Assembly: GCF_020880695.1 (NCBI RefSeq)
Contig: NZ_JAJIWO010000005.1
Span: 305,514-369,513, forward strand
From: Mucilaginibacter sp. UR6-11
Lineage (GTDB): Bacteria > Bacteroidota > Bacteroidia > Sphingobacteriales > Sphingobacteriaceae
DNA: 64,000 nt
Direction of reading: 5' to 3'
Shown here: piece by piece, positions 43,979-54,146 of the stretch
How positions within the stretch are numbered: the first letter of the stretch is position 1
Layout: every line of letters starts with the position of its first letter
Notes under the pieces: generated by a model
Seen by the model: only the letters and a program-made list of their open reading frames with translations
Databases searched by the model: none
Told to the model about the DNA's origin: nothing
Program-made: the position numbers and the translations under genes

Positions 43979-46669
43979 TTAGTTCACCAAAAACTCATAA
44001 CTACCCGAAGCTATTTTCAATCCGTTAACGTCAGCAATTTGTTTATCCTTCAGCGTAACTTTTGATCCCGCAGGGAAAACAACCGTAGCCGTAGAGTTTG
44101 CCGGTATGGTTACCGAATATTTAACCGTGCCGCCATCCCTTCTCCATGAAGAAATAATTTTACCATACGGCCCGGTATGGTCTGATTCAAAATGATCCAA
44201 TTGTGCAATAAACGCCGGGGTTAGCAGTACGTTTTTAAAACCCGGGCTTGTAGGGTCAACTTTTATACCACCGATCCCTTTGTAGTACCACGCCCCTATC
44301 TCGCCAAACATGATGTGGTTTAATGACAGGTCGCTTTTAGCAAAAACGTCCCAGTTTTCATAAAGGGTAGTTGCACCGTTCTTGATCCACCAGCCCCATG
44401 ACGGGAAGGTTTCCTGTGATGCTATCGCGTAAGCTACATCGGCATAGCCGTTATCGCTCAGCGCCCCTAATATGGCCTTAGCGCCCAGTATCCCGGCATC
44501 AAGGTGGTTGTTGTCCTGTTTAACACGCTCAGCAAGGTTGGCGGCCACTTTGGCTTTCAGTTCATCAGGCACAACACCCCAGTAAAGCGGCATGCTTAAT
44601 TCTGTCTGGTAGCCTTTATCATAAATGCCGGTGGCGGTGTTTAAATATTTGGCATTGATGGCATTCTTTATTTTTAAAGCGATGGCAGTATATTTTTGTT
44701 CGTCATCAACCCGGCCAAATAATCTGGCTGCCTTAGCCAGGATATTAACGTCAGTATAGTAATAAATAGTCGATACAAACTCAACCGGCGATACCGATTT
44801 AACCGGTACCCAGTCGCCCAGCCCCCAGGTGGTTAACCCCGAAGGGTATAGCTCATCAATATGATTGACATACCGTTTTATCGCGTCATAATTGTCATTT
44901 AATGTCTTGCTGTCGCCATAAAACTGGTACAGGTTCCACGGAATAATAGCTACGGTACTTGTCCAGTCGGGCCCGTTACCCCACTCATAACCCCAGCCGT
45001 CCGACGGGATGATGGACGGCAGCACCCCATTGGGCTGTTGCTCGTCGCGATGATCGGCCATCCATTTTTCGTAAATAGTGATCCCGTCAAAACCATATAA
45101 ACCGGTTTCGCTGGCGATGTGGGCGTCGCCTGTCCAGCCATTTTTTTCGCGTTGCGGACAGTCTGTAGGATAACCAAACAAGTTTGACAAATAAGAAGCA
45201 TTGGTAGCCGACCAGATTTTATTCAAGGTCGTGTTCGAGGAGCTGATATTCCCTATTGGCGCTACATCGCTGTGCATAAAATACGCGATAAGGCTGCTTT
45301 GGGTTAAGGTAATGGGCTTATCGCTGGTAACTTCAACATATTGAAAACCCTTGTAATTAAATTTAGGCATAAACGTTTCCCGGCCCTTGCCGCTTAAAAT
45401 AAATATATCCGTTCCGAAGGGGTCCTTGTCATCCGTAGGGCGGTAATGCACATCGATATTTGACTGGTCTGCGCGCCCGTTTGCACCTAATTTCTCGGCA
45501 TGTTTAAGCCGGATAACCGTACCGGCTTCGCCCGAAACGGTGATTTTGGTTACACCGGCAATGGTGCGGCCGATATTAAACAGATAGGTATGATCGTCCT
45601 GTTTGGTCATACTCACGGCATCTATTTTTTCGATAGCGCGGATTGGCTGCATCGCCTGCGATACGATATTTGCCGATGGTGCCGGTCTGGGGATCACACC
45701 CCTCCAGCCCTGGTCATCAAAATTGGCGGTATTCCATCCCGGTTGTTCCAGGCGGGCATCGTAATGCTCGGCCGTATAAATGCTGTTAAAAATTATCGGG
45801 CTCCCTGATGTTTTCCATTTCCGGTCAGACGACAATGTCTCTACCGTGCCGTCTTCGTAAGTTACCCTTACATCCAAACAAAAAGCCGGGCGGTTGCGCC
45901 ACGGCGCTTTATGGAAATCCCACACGGCGGTACTTTGCATATTGTACCAGCCGTTACCCAGCAATACGCCAATGGCATTTTTGCCGGTTTGCAGCTGTGC
46001 GGTTACATCGTAAGTAACGTAAAGGGTGCGCCTGTCAAAACGGGTGTACATAGGGTCTAACCGGTGATTGCCTATTTTCTCACCGTTGATGTACAGTTCA
46101 TATAATCCGGCTACGGCTATATAGGCCCTTGCCGATTTTACTTTTTTCCCCAACTCAAACACATTGCGAAAATATGGCGCTTGTTTCACTTCAGGCCCGC
46201 GGCTATCACTGATCCAGGTGCCTTTCCAGTTGCTTTTTTCAATCAGGCCGGTTTCAAAACTGGCTATGTCTGATGTGATTTTATTTTTTTTATCGTCCCA
46301 AACGGTAACGCGCCAATAGTACCTGGTAAAAGGCTGTAAAGTACTGCCGGCATAGGTAATCAGGTTATCCTCTGATTTTACTTTAGCTGTTTGCCAGGTA
46401 TTAGCCGCATCTTTTGTTAAACCGACGGAGTCTGTACTAACCAATAATTGGTAAGACGTTTGTAACGCGCCCTGCCGCGCATCATTGAGCATCCAGGTAA
46501 GGCGCGGGTGCACGGCATCAATACCTAAAGGGTTGATAAGGTATTCGCATTTAAGCCCGTCTATCGCGGCGGCGTTGGCCCGGCCTGCAGTTAACAGGCC
46601 TCCTGCGATAATAAATAAGAGAGCAATATTTTTCCTTACGGATAAATTAACTGGTAAAAAAAGATTCAT
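43979..46669 (-). CDS. GH78 alpha-L-rhamnosidase (secreted)
   Basis: This 896-aa exo-enzyme removes terminal alpha-L-rhamnose from plant polysaccharides, glycosides or pectin side chains. It has a signal peptide (ALLFIIAGGLLTAGRANA), an N-terminal Ig-like domain (LINPLGIDAVHPRLTWML), Bac_rhamnosid_N (YIAVAGLYELYINGEKIG), the (alpha/alpha)6 catalytic domain from about residue 490 (NGWTGDAHIASETGLYGF with the acidic catalytic residues) and a C-terminal beta domain (about 805-896). It is monocistronic, with no SusCD or regulator genes adjacent. Confidence 0.93.
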   Translation of the reverse strand: MNLFLPVNLSVRKNIALLFIIAGGLLTAGRANAAAIDGLKCEYLINPLGIDAVHPRLTWMLNDARQGALQTSYQLLVSTDSVGLTKDAANTWQTAKVKSEDNLITYAGSTLQPFTRYYWRVTVWDDKKNKITSDIASFETGLIEKSNWKGTWISDSRGPEVKQAPYFRNVFELGKKVKSARAYIAVAGLYELYINGEKIGNHRLDPMYTRFDRRTLYVTYDVTAQLQTGKNAIGVLLGNGWYNMQSTAVWDFHKAPWRNRPAFCLDVRVTYEDGTVETLSSDRKWKTSGSPIIFNSIYTAEHYDARLEQPGWNTANFDDQGWRGVIPRPAPSANIVSQAMQPIRAIEKIDAVSMTKQDDHTYLFNIGRTIAGVTKITVSGEAGTVIRLKHAEKLGANGRADQSNIDVHYRPTDDKDPFGTDIFILSGKGRETFMPKFNYKGFQYVEVTSDKPITLTQSSLIAYFMHSDVAPIGNISSSNTTLNKIWSATNASYLSNLFGYPTDCPQREKNGWTGDAHIASETGLYGFDGITIYEKWMADHRDEQQPNGVLPSIIPSDGWGYEWGNGPDWTSTVAIIPWNLYQFYGDSKTLNDNYDAIKRYVNHIDELYPSGLTTWGLGDWVPVKSVSPVEFVSTIYYYTDVNILAKAARLFGRVDDEQKYTAIALKIKNAINAKYLNTATGIYDKGYQTELSMPLYWGVVPDELKAKVAANLAERVKQDNNHLDAGILGAKAILGALSDNGYADVAYAIASQETFPSWGWWIKNGATTLYENWDVFAKSDLSLNHIMFGEIGAWYYKGIGGIKVDPTSPGFKNVLLTPAFIAQLDHFESDHTGPYGKIISSWRRDGGTVKYSVTIPANSTATVVFPAGSKVTLKDKQIADVNGLKIASGSYEFLVN

Positions 46670-46721
46670 TAGTTATGATGTTTGGATGGCTAAGATAGAA
46701 ATTATGCCGTTCAAACAAAAA

Positions 46722-46748
46722 AAGCCTCTGCATTACTGCAAAGGCTTT
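46722..46748 (-). terminator. Terminator of the OmpA-like gene
   Basis: AGCCTTTGCA and TGCAGAGGCT pair with small bulges on the minus strand, followed by eight T. It lies 26 bp past the OmpA-like stop. Confidence 0.78.
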
Positions 46749-46773
46749 GTGACGATAATGAAGTTGTTTATAA

Positions 46774-47628
46774 TTATTTTTCAACCGGTTTGCCAATCAG
46801 GTCCATAAACTGGTCTAATTTTGGCGTAATAATTATTTGGGTGCGCCTGTTTTTCAGCTTGCCTGCAGGCGTGCTGTTATCAGCTATAGGGTTGTACTCG
46901 CCCCTGCCCCCGGCTGTTAAACGCTTAGGGTCAACATTGAAATTATTTTGCAAAGCCTGTACAACTGATGATGCCCTTAAAGCGCTCAAATCCCAGTTGT
47001 TACGGATGTTGGTTTGTTTGATAGGCACATTATCTGTATTACCTTCTATCAATACATCGTAAGTTGAATAATCGGTTATGATCTTGGCAATTTTGCTCAG
47101 GGTTGCACCGGCCTGATCTGATATTTCATAGCTACCTGACTTATATAACATATTATCAGACAACGAGATATAAACCACGCCTTTTAATACCTGTACATCA
47201 ACGTCCTTCATCTCGGCCTGGCTCAACGAACGGGTAAGGTTATTGGTTAACACCATGTTAAGCGAGTCGCTTTTACCTTTGGCAGCTATCAGTTGTTTAA
47301 TGTATTTATCAGATGCAGTGATCTGGTCGGCCAGTTTGGCAATATTAACATTGCCCTGGTTGTTGCCTGCCAGACATTTGTTCAGCGCGTCCTGCAAAGC
47401 GGCACGGTTTGATTTTTCGGACGCTATTTGTTCTTCCAAACTTCTAACCCTGGTTTTTGATCCTTCCAGTTCGCGCTGGGTGAGGTCATAGCTTTGTTTC
47501 AGCTCGGTTTGTTTGGTTTGCAGGTTGTTATAATTTGTTTGCAACTCGGCATACTTTTTATTGCTTACACAACCTTGGGTAAGAGCCGCTGTAATCAGTA
47601 TCAGTAATAACGGTAATTTCGTTTTCAT
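46774..47628 (-). CDS. OmpA/MotB-domain lipoprotein with coiled coil
   Basis: This 284-aa lipoprotein (lipobox LTQGC, Cys20) has a long coiled coil (about residues 25-90) and a C-terminal OmpA-like peptidoglycan-binding domain (about 150-275). The domain has LIEGNTDNVPIKQTNIRNNWDL cut across motif positions, then LSALRASSVVQAL and LKNRRTQIIITPK. It likely ties the outer membrane to the cell wall. It is monocistronic. Confidence 0.88.
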   Translation of the reverse strand: MKTKLPLLLILITAALTQGCVSNKKYAELQTNYNNLQTKQTELKQSYDLTQRELEGSKTRVRSLEEQIASEKSNRAALQDALNKCLAGNNQGNVNIAKLADQITASDKYIKQLIAAKGKSDSLNMVLTNNLTRSLSQAEMKDVDVQVLKGVVYISLSDNMLYKSGSYEISDQAGATLSKIAKIITDYSTYDVLIEGNTDNVPIKQTNIRNNWDLSALRASSVVQALQNNFNVDPKRLTAGGRGEYNPIADNSTPAGKLKNRRTQIIITPKLDQFMDLIGKPVEK

Positions 47629-47817
47629 AATTTGTAATTGTTTAACGCCTGATTATGATCCGTTCATAATCTTCTAGCCAACAACAAACGATTTGCCCTA
47701 AAGTTTTATCAGGATTGCAGGATAGCTAAACCGCTTAAAAACATCCTGAATCAATGTAAAACAAAACTGTAGCGTCGAGGAAAGTTTTGTCGTTTCATCA
47801 ACAAAAAAAGATTTTAT

Positions 47818-48228
47818 ATGAAACCATTTATTTACTTTTTCACAGCGGCAGCTTTACTTATCTTAACGTCCTGCCAAAAAGAAACGGTTAATCCGGGCAT
47901 CGAACAACAATTAATCGGAAAATGGAAATTTGAAAGCACCATACTGGGGCTGAACGGCGTACGCTATGTAGCCGTTCCAAGTCAGGTTGACATCATCGAA
48001 TTCAAATCCGATCATACTTTTGTGAGAACCACAAACGGGGACCCCGTTGCGCATGGAAATTATGATATCACTCAAAGTAAAAGCATATTCACTCAAAAAA
48101 ACGACAATACCTTAAGTTTTTATCCTGAACAGGGCCCGCCAAATATAATCAGGATTGCCAGTGACACCCTGTATATGGCCCAAAACGTTTATGACGGATC
48201 AAGTTCTGAGTTCAGCAAGGTAAAATAA
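47818..48228 (+). CDS. Small lipoprotein, lipocalin-like
   Basis: This 136-aa lipoprotein has lipobox LTSC (Cys19) and a body beginning LIGKWKFESTILGLNGVRY, a pattern seen in lipocalin-like domains of Bacteroidota lipoproteins. KSDHTFVRTTNGDPVAHGNY continues the beta-barrel pattern. The ligand and location (outer membrane inner or outer leaflet) are unknown. It is divergent from the OmpA-like gene. Confidence 0.7.
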   Translation: MKPFIYFFTAAALLILTSCQKETVNPGIEQQLIGKWKFESTILGLNGVRYVAVPSQVDIIEFKSDHTFVRTTNGDPVAHGNYDITQSKSIFTQKNDNTLSFYPEQGPPNIIRIASDTLYMAQNVYDGSSSEFSKVK

Positions 48229-48249
48229 ACTGCCGTTAACCCTGGTTAA

Positions 48250-48285
48250 AAAAGCGCCCTCCATTTTCGTGGAGGGCGCTTAATA
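48250..48285 (-). terminator. Bidirectional hairpin between lipoprotein and GH92 genes
   Basis: AAGCGCCCTCCA and TGGAGGGCGCTT are exact 12-bp arms. The T run follows on the minus strand, so it best serves the GH92 gene. Confidence 0.85.
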
Positions 48286-48313
48286 TTTATAGTTTAATTT
48301 TAAACAAAAAAAA

Positions 48314-50584
48314 TCAGGGCATTGGTGCGGCTGATGGCGGCGGCGAATTGGCGCCCCAGGTTTTATTGGCAACCGGCCCCATCTCCAGTTCAAGCAAGCC
48401 GCCATTGGCTATATCGCTGTGTTTAAACCAGGGTTGGTTCAATACAACACCGTTTAGTTTTGCTGATTGAATGTATTTGTTGGTAAACGAAGCATTATGT
48501 GCTTTGATCTCGAAGAACTTACCATTGCCTACATTCATTTTTACGTGCGGGAAACTTGGGCTGCCAATATTATAGGTTGGTGAGCCGGGCGTTACCGGGT
48601 AAAATCCCAGCTGGCTAAATACCACAAAAGCCGTCATACCGCCACCATCTTCATCACCGGGTACCCCCATCAGGTCATTACGGTACCATTGGTCAAGTAA
48701 TGAGCGGATCCGTTTTTGTGTGCGCCAGGGCTCGCCTGCATAATTATACAGATAAGGGATATGGAAACTGGGCTCGTTAGCCATCGAGAACATCCCTACG
48801 TTGCCGGTATGGTCGGGCAGTATCGCGTAGAAATCCCATCTTGACATTGGATAGGGCTCATTAAACATGTCCTCTAAAGCCGCTACAAATTTTTTATTGC
48901 CACCTACCAGGTTAACCAGGTCGCCTATGTTATGCTGAACGTCCCAGCGGTAAATGTAACCGTTGTTCTCGTCATAATAATCGCGCGCGCCGGGTCCGCC
49001 CGATGTACGGTAATCCAACGGCTCAATAAAGTTTCCGTCCTTATCTTTCGGATGGAAAAACCCTGTTTTAGGATTAAATACGTTGCGGTAATTGTATGAT
49101 GCCTTCAGGTAGTGTTCGGCATCCGCTGTTTTACCCAGGTCGCCGGCTATTTGCGACAGGCACCATTCGTCAAAGGATGTACCTAACGTAACTGCTATCG
49201 GCTGGCGCTTTTCCCATTTGCTTACATTGGGTACGGTTTCTTTTTCGCCCGGTTTTAACGCGGGGAAATAACCATGCTTTTTGTAAAACTCATCCAGCTC
49301 GCCCGATGGGACGGCGTTTGACCATGGCAGCAATGATTTATCTTCAATGGCACCTTTACAAACCTCGTAAGCTTTGGCCAGGTCAAAACCTCGCAGGCCC
49401 TTGGCATACGCATCGGCAATGCTGGCTATGCCGTGGTTACTGTTCATACCATGCTCATCGCCGGTAACCCCCGGGAAAGTAGGCATCCAGTTTTGGCCGG
49501 TTTGCTGCGCCATTAAGATATAGGAGCGCAGGATGTCGTTCTCCACTCCTTTGTTGATTAAGATCCTGAGCGGATGTGCTGCGCGATAAGTATCCCAGGT
49601 CCAGTCGTCGGTTGAAAAAGGATGGCCCTCATCATTATGCACCTTACCGTCCGAGGCGCTAAAATAGCGGCCGTCTTCGCTGATACAGATCGGGCGCTCA
49701 AAAGTGCGGTATAATGAAGTATAGAACACTGTCGTTTCTTTGTCAGACGCACCTTCTACAGCTATTTTACCCAGTGCTTCGTTCCATATCCTTCGGCCCG
49801 TGGCAGCAACTGCATTTACATCGTAATTATGGATCTCGCGGTTAAGATTTTTCTTAGCCTGTTCCTCACTGATAAAAGATACGCCATAGCGGATGCCGAT
49901 CTTTTTTGTCCCCGCAGGATATACTAAAGCGATGGCTGCCGCCGGCGCGCTGTTCCAGTTTACGCCACCCTGTTGGGGTACGCCAGCTTTAGTGGGTGCT
50001 ACGTCGGTCTCGGCATACAGGTATACCGAGGTATGGTTACCTAATTCCTGGTAGCCGCTAAGCACGTTCGCGCTTGCCCTCAGCTGGCCGCGACGACAAT
50101 TAAAAATCAAATAAGGCGCTCCCTGTTTCTCGAAAGTGATATTGTAAACCGCGCTTTGGTGCGATGGTGCAAAATCCACGCCCATGTTCAGCTCATCCAA
50201 ATAAACCTGGTAGCGGTAGGGTGTTACTTTTTCCTGGTCATAGCTTAAAGGCTTGCTTACTGCTATCTCAGTTTCGTCACCCTGGTAAGGGTAAAAATTA
50301 AAGCTGGAGATAGACCGATGATGCGTTACTATTAATGGCAGACCGCCCAACCGGTTAGTCGTATAATCCTGCCGTACCGGGAAAACACGCATCATGCTGT
50401 TAGGCAAATGTGTTGTAGGGTACGTGGGCACCAGCATATGGCTGATATTGCCGATATGCGGGTTAACAAAATCAACAGGTTGTTTGGCCGGCGCGGTAGC
50501 AGCTTTTTGAGCAGTAGCTGTAAGTGACAGACTTAACGTTCCTACTATCCCCGTAAGGGCCAATAAGTATTTAGCTTTCATCAT
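48314..50584 (-). CDS. GH92 alpha-mannosidase-like glycoside hydrolase (secreted)
   Basis: This 756-aa protein has a signal peptide (LSLSLTATAQ) and the GH92 two-domain layout. The N-terminal beta-sandwich starts VDFVNPHIGNISHML. The (alpha/alpha)6 barrel has TDDWTWDTYRAAHPL near residue 325, GVTGDEHGMNSNHG near 373, and GDEDGGGMTAFVVFSQLGFY near 640. GH92 enzymes are calcium-dependent exo-alpha-mannosidases. ATG 50584 (MMKAKYLL) is chosen over a start 18 codons upstream because the signal peptide begins there. Confidence 0.9.
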   Translation of the reverse strand: MMKAKYLLALTGIVGTLSLSLTATAQKAATAPAKQPVDFVNPHIGNISHMLVPTYPTTHLPNSMMRVFPVRQDYTTNRLGGLPLIVTHHRSISSFNFYPYQGDETEIAVSKPLSYDQEKVTPYRYQVYLDELNMGVDFAPSHQSAVYNITFEKQGAPYLIFNCRRGQLRASANVLSGYQELGNHTSVYLYAETDVAPTKAGVPQQGGVNWNSAPAAAIALVYPAGTKKIGIRYGVSFISEEQAKKNLNREIHNYDVNAVAATGRRIWNEALGKIAVEGASDKETTVFYTSLYRTFERPICISEDGRYFSASDGKVHNDEGHPFSTDDWTWDTYRAAHPLRILINKGVENDILRSYILMAQQTGQNWMPTFPGVTGDEHGMNSNHGIASIADAYAKGLRGFDLAKAYEVCKGAIEDKSLLPWSNAVPSGELDEFYKKHGYFPALKPGEKETVPNVSKWEKRQPIAVTLGTSFDEWCLSQIAGDLGKTADAEHYLKASYNYRNVFNPKTGFFHPKDKDGNFIEPLDYRTSGGPGARDYYDENNGYIYRWDVQHNIGDLVNLVGGNKKFVAALEDMFNEPYPMSRWDFYAILPDHTGNVGMFSMANEPSFHIPYLYNYAGEPWRTQKRIRSLLDQWYRNDLMGVPGDEDGGGMTAFVVFSQLGFYPVTPGSPTYNIGSPSFPHVKMNVGNGKFFEIKAHNASFTNKYIQSAKLNGVVLNQPWFKHSDIANGGLLELEMGPVANKTWGANSPPPSAAPMP

Positions 50585-50807
50585 AAAGTGGTTTATTTTG
50601 GGTAGTAAAGAAACAAAAAATCCATTAAAGTTAACCACTAATTATTAAGCTTATTACCTTATAATTAAGGTTTGTTGTGGCTTCGGTCCTCAGCTTAAGG
50701 TGTTGAAATTGTAACAAAAGAAGATATGCAAAGTCAAATCAACGAATCTTTTTTAAATGGATTAAATATGTTTTCTATATTTATTTTTTAAACCTTAAAA
50801 CATCACT

Positions 50808-51917
50808 ATGAGCTTTTTTGACAGACTTTTAAACGAATTAATTGATGTAATTGAGTGGGTGGATACCACGCAGGATACTTTGGTGTGGAAATTCCCGCGT
50901 AATGACAACGCTATAAAAATGGGCGCTAAATTGATCGTCCGCGAATCGCAGGTAGCTATTTTTATCAACGAGGGGCAAATTGCAGATGTATTTACTCCCG
51001 GCACCTACGAGCTCCATACCCAAAACATGCCCCTATTAACCACGTTAATGAGCTGGAAATACGGGTTCAACAGTCCGTTTAAAGCCGACGTTTATTTTGT
51101 AAGCATGCGGCAGTTTCTTAACCAACGTTGGGGTACAAAAAACCCGGTAATGTTACGCGATGCCGAGTTTGGCCCGGTTAGGTTAAGGGCATTTGGTTCG
51201 TTTAATTTTAAAGTTCAGGATCCCAGGTTGTTCCTTAAAGAAATATCTGCAACTAACCCCGACTTTTTAGTCGACAACGTTAATGAGCAATTGCGAAATA
51301 CCGTGGTTGCCAAAGGGATGGATGCGGTTGCACAATCAAAAATAAATGTACTTGATCTTACCGCAAATTATAACGAGTTGGGCACACTGATCGCTCAAAG
51401 CATAGAGCCCGACTTTGAGGAACTGGGCCTCACGCTTACCAAGTTACTGGTTGAGAACATATCATTACCACCCGAAGTTGAAGAGGCTTTGGATAAACGC
51501 AGCCAAATGGGCATTGTTGGTAACCTGGGTGCGTACGCACAATTCCAGGCTGCTAACGCAATGGAAAAGGCGGCAGAGAACACCATAGGCGGAAATTTAG
51601 GTGCAGCGGGTATGGGCATAGGTGTTGGCGCGGCAATGATGGGCCAGGTAGGTAACATTTTTCAGCAAAACCAGTTTAATCCTAATGCAGATAAAAACTC
51701 GCCGCCACCTATAACGTCAGACATTGAGTATCACATTGTTAAAGATGGGAAATCTGATGGCCCGCATAGTTTAAGTGAGCTGCGGACAATGATTGCCGGT
51801 AACCTTGTAAATAGGGAGACCATGATCTGGACAAAAGGCATGGCAACATGGGCTGTGGCCGGATCGGTTGATGACCTTGCTGCAATTTTCAATAACCAGC
51901 CGCCACCAATAGCTTAA
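50808..51917 (+). CDS. SPFH-domain protein (YdjI-like) with C-terminal GYF_2 domain
   Basis: This 369-aa protein begins with the SPFH/band-7 region (about residues 1-240): WKFPRNDNAIKMGAKLIVRESQ and FTPGTYELHTQNMPLLTT. A Gly/Met-rich segment follows (about 250-285), then a GYF_2 domain (about 305-362, EYHIVKDGKSDGPHSLSELR with MIWTKGMATWAVA). Related YdjI proteins are often mislabelled virion core protein, and in Bacillus they form membrane-associated assemblies with stress roles. It is followed 20 bp later by a zinc-ribbon membrane protein, a recurring pairing. The exact role is unknown. Confidence 0.83.
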   Translation: MSFFDRLLNELIDVIEWVDTTQDTLVWKFPRNDNAIKMGAKLIVRESQVAIFINEGQIADVFTPGTYELHTQNMPLLTTLMSWKYGFNSPFKADVYFVSMRQFLNQRWGTKNPVMLRDAEFGPVRLRAFGSFNFKVQDPRLFLKEISATNPDFLVDNVNEQLRNTVVAKGMDAVAQSKINVLDLTANYNELGTLIAQSIEPDFEELGLTLTKLLVENISLPPEVEEALDKRSQMGIVGNLGAYAQFQAANAMEKAAENTIGGNLGAAGMGIGVGAAMMGQVGNIFQQNQFNPNADKNSPPPITSDIEYHIVKDGKSDGPHSLSELRTMIAGNLVNRETMIWTKGMATWAVAGSVDDLAAIFNNQPPPIA

Positions 51918-51937
51918 TTAATATATTAAATATTTGT

Positions 51938-53056
51938 ATGAGCGAACTGGCCAAACCATCAGCAATTAACAATTCTTTAAGCTGCGCCGGCTGCGGTGCC
52001 TTATTACATTTTGAACCCGGCACCCATAATTTAAAATGCGATTATTGCGGCGAAAGCAATACCATAGCTACTTATGAGGAGGAGGATGAAATTTCATCTT
52101 TTGACTACGAAAATTTTATAGCGGGAATTGACACCGACAAGCAGGGCGACACCCTAAAAGTAGTAAACTGCCCCGGCTGCGGATCTAAAACTATACTGAC
52201 GGAATTTACAACATCAGACAAATGTCCGTTTTGCACAGCCCCCCTTGTGCTTGAGCTGGAAAGCGGCCAGCAATATGTAACACCACATTACATACTGCCG
52301 TTTGAAATTACCCAACAGCAGGGCGCCAAATTTTTTGCGGATTGGATAAGCGGGTTGTGGTGGGCGCCAAACGACCTCGCTAAAAATGTTGGCGGCACAT
52401 CATCTGTCTTAAAAGGTGTGTATCTGCCCTACTGGGCATATGATACAGATACCGTAACTGATTATACCGGAGAACGCGGCGACCATTATTACACTACCGA
52501 GACCTATACCGAAACTATTGACGGACGATCGGAAACAAGGACAAGGGAGGTACAGCATACCAGTTGGAGCAGCGTGTCAGGCACGGTATACTGCGATTTT
52601 CGCGACCTGGTGGTGCCTGCCAGTAAGTCGCTACCCGAAAAGACTTTAAATAAACTTAGTCCATGGAAATTTAAGTCGTTAGTTAAGTTTGACGAGCGTT
52701 ATATGAGTGGTTTCCGGTCCGAAGCTTATCAGCTCGCCCCCCAACAGGGCTTGTTGGTAGCTGTTGAACAAACCGTGTCGCAGATAAACTCCGAAATATA
52801 TAATGACATCGGCGGTGACGAACAACGTATAAATCATACAAACACTGACTATAATAACAAAGCCATAAAATATTTAATGCTGCCTGTATGGGCCAGTGCT
52901 TATACCTATAATGGTAAACTATATCAATTTACCATTAATGCCAGTACCGGCGAAGTTATTGGAGAGCGACCGTTAAGTGCTGTTAAAATTATATTGGCCG
53001 TACTGCTTGCAATCATATTAATCGCAGCAGCGGTATTGTATTTCAAAAATGCTTAA
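51938..53056 (+). CDS. Zinc-ribbon membrane protein partnered with SPFH protein
   Basis: This 372-aa protein has two zinc-ribbon units in the first 110 residues (CAGCGALLHFEPG with CDYCGESN, and CPGCGSKTILT with CPFC). A large central beta-rich region follows (PYWAYDTDTVTDYTGERGD near 165), then one C-terminal membrane segment (about 348-368, ILAVLLAIILIAAAVLY). The DUF is not one I can name with certainty; annotators often call it primosomal-protein-like from the ribbons alone. It is probably co-transcribed and working with the SPFH protein at the inner membrane. Confidence 0.7.
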   Translation: MSELAKPSAINNSLSCAGCGALLHFEPGTHNLKCDYCGESNTIATYEEEDEISSFDYENFIAGIDTDKQGDTLKVVNCPGCGSKTILTEFTTSDKCPFCTAPLVLELESGQQYVTPHYILPFEITQQQGAKFFADWISGLWWAPNDLAKNVGGTSSVLKGVYLPYWAYDTDTVTDYTGERGDHYYTTETYTETIDGRSETRTREVQHTSWSSVSGTVYCDFRDLVVPASKSLPEKTLNKLSPWKFKSLVKFDERYMSGFRSEAYQLAPQQGLLVAVEQTVSQINSEIYNDIGGDEQRINHTNTDYNNKAIKYLMLPVWASAYTYNGKLYQFTINASTGEVIGERPLSAVKIILAVLLAIILIAAAVLYFKNA

Positions 53057-53074
53057 CTGAATAATTAATGACCA

Positions 53075-53107
53075 AAAAAGGTAAGATCTCATTGATCTTA
53101 CCTTTTT
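53075..53107 (+). terminator. Terminator of the SPFH operon
   Basis: AAAAAGGTAAGATC and GATCTTACCTTTTT are exact 14-bp arms around a 5-nt loop, 18 bp past the stop. Confidence 0.88.
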
Positions 53108-53237
53108 GTTTGATGGGGCTGTTATAGACTAATTACGAACCAATTTAGAAAATAGCACGGATTGAATACGGTTATGGTGCAAAAATCGAACCGATATATC
53201 GAAGATTGCTTCGCTGATAATTCAGCCTTCACGGCGG

Positions 53238-54083
53238 TTATAAGATATCAAGGTCGCGCGCCACGTAATAACTGGGTACCAATAAGCGGAAACCTGTCTT
53301 GCGCAATTTAGAAATGTCCGTGATACCTTCGAACGGATCGGCCAGCGGCGCTTCCACCGCCTCGAAAGCATCGGCCGCCTTCCCGACTGAATCGGCCAGT
53401 TCATATAAGGTGATCGGCGCATCATCGGCGATATTAAAGATCTCCCCGTTCAGGCCGTCCCGTTCCAGCAGCATGATCAGGGCCTGGGCCACATCCAAGT
53501 GGTGCACCATGTGCATGCGCGAGCCCGAGTGGCGCTTCATCTTTTTGAGCAGTGGGATGATCTCTTCTATATGCGGGTCCTGATCCCCATAGACAAAACC
53601 CAAACGCAATACGCGCACATCCATTTCTTTTTTTAACAGTTCCTGTTCGGCGGCGATCTTGCTGGAGGCGTAGGGCCTTGGGTCATTAATATTCACGAAA
53701 TCATCCTCCCTTGCGGGGTGCCCGTAGCCCGAACCATATACATTGCTGGTGCTGACAAAAATAAAGCGTTTGACGCCTGCGGCAACTGCCGCATCGCCCA
53801 GTGCGATCGTGCCTTCATGGTTAGTCTTGATGATCCCTTCGTTATCGGTGAACGTACGGAACAGCGCCGCCAAATGGATCACCGCGTCTATGCCCGCTAC
53901 CGCGGGCGTTAAACTAGCTGCATTAAAGAGATCGCCGGTCACGACCTCGGCGCCAAGTTCCGCCAATGCGGCTGCCTTCGATGGGTCACGAACCAAAATA
54001 CGCACGTTATAGCCTTTTGCTAACAAGCGCGGAACAAAGCGGCTGCCCACCTTGCCGGTAGCCCCGGTAACTAATATCTTCAT
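53238..54083 (-). CDS. NAD-dependent epimerase/dehydratase family protein (extended SDR)
   Basis: This 281-aa extended short-chain dehydrogenase has [10 protein letters not shown] for NAD(P) binding at 7-16, DLFNAAS near 51, AVIHLAAL near 66, and the catalytic YASSK near 138. The substrate is unknown. It lies 63 bp downstream of an AraC-type regulator in the same direction. Both genes are visibly GC-richer than the flanking DNA (about 55% by eye against low 40s), which suggests acquisition from another lineage. Confidence 0.82.
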   Translation of the reverse strand: MKILVTGATGKVGSRFVPRLLAKGYNVRILVRDPSKAAALAELGAEVVTGDLFNAASLTPAVAGIDAVIHLAALFRTFTDNEGIIKTNHEGTIALGDAAVAAGVKRFIFVSTSNVYGSGYGHPAREDDFVNINDPRPYASSKIAAEQELLKKEMDVRVLRLGFVYGDQDPHIEEIIPLLKKMKRHSGSRMHMVHHLDVAQALIMLLERDGLNGEIFNIADDAPITLYELADSVGKAADAFEAVEAPLADPFEGITDISKLRKTGFRLLVPSYYVARDLDIL

Positions 54084-54146
54084 AACCCAAAGATCGGGTT
54101 AAAGGCCGCGGTGTTTAAACGATAATCAAACCAATAAGTATGATTA

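Noticed and set aside
50808..51917. Phage or virus origin, because YdjI-like proteins are often named virion core protein
   Set aside because: No other phage gene is present and SPFH-GYF_2 proteins are normal bacterial proteins.
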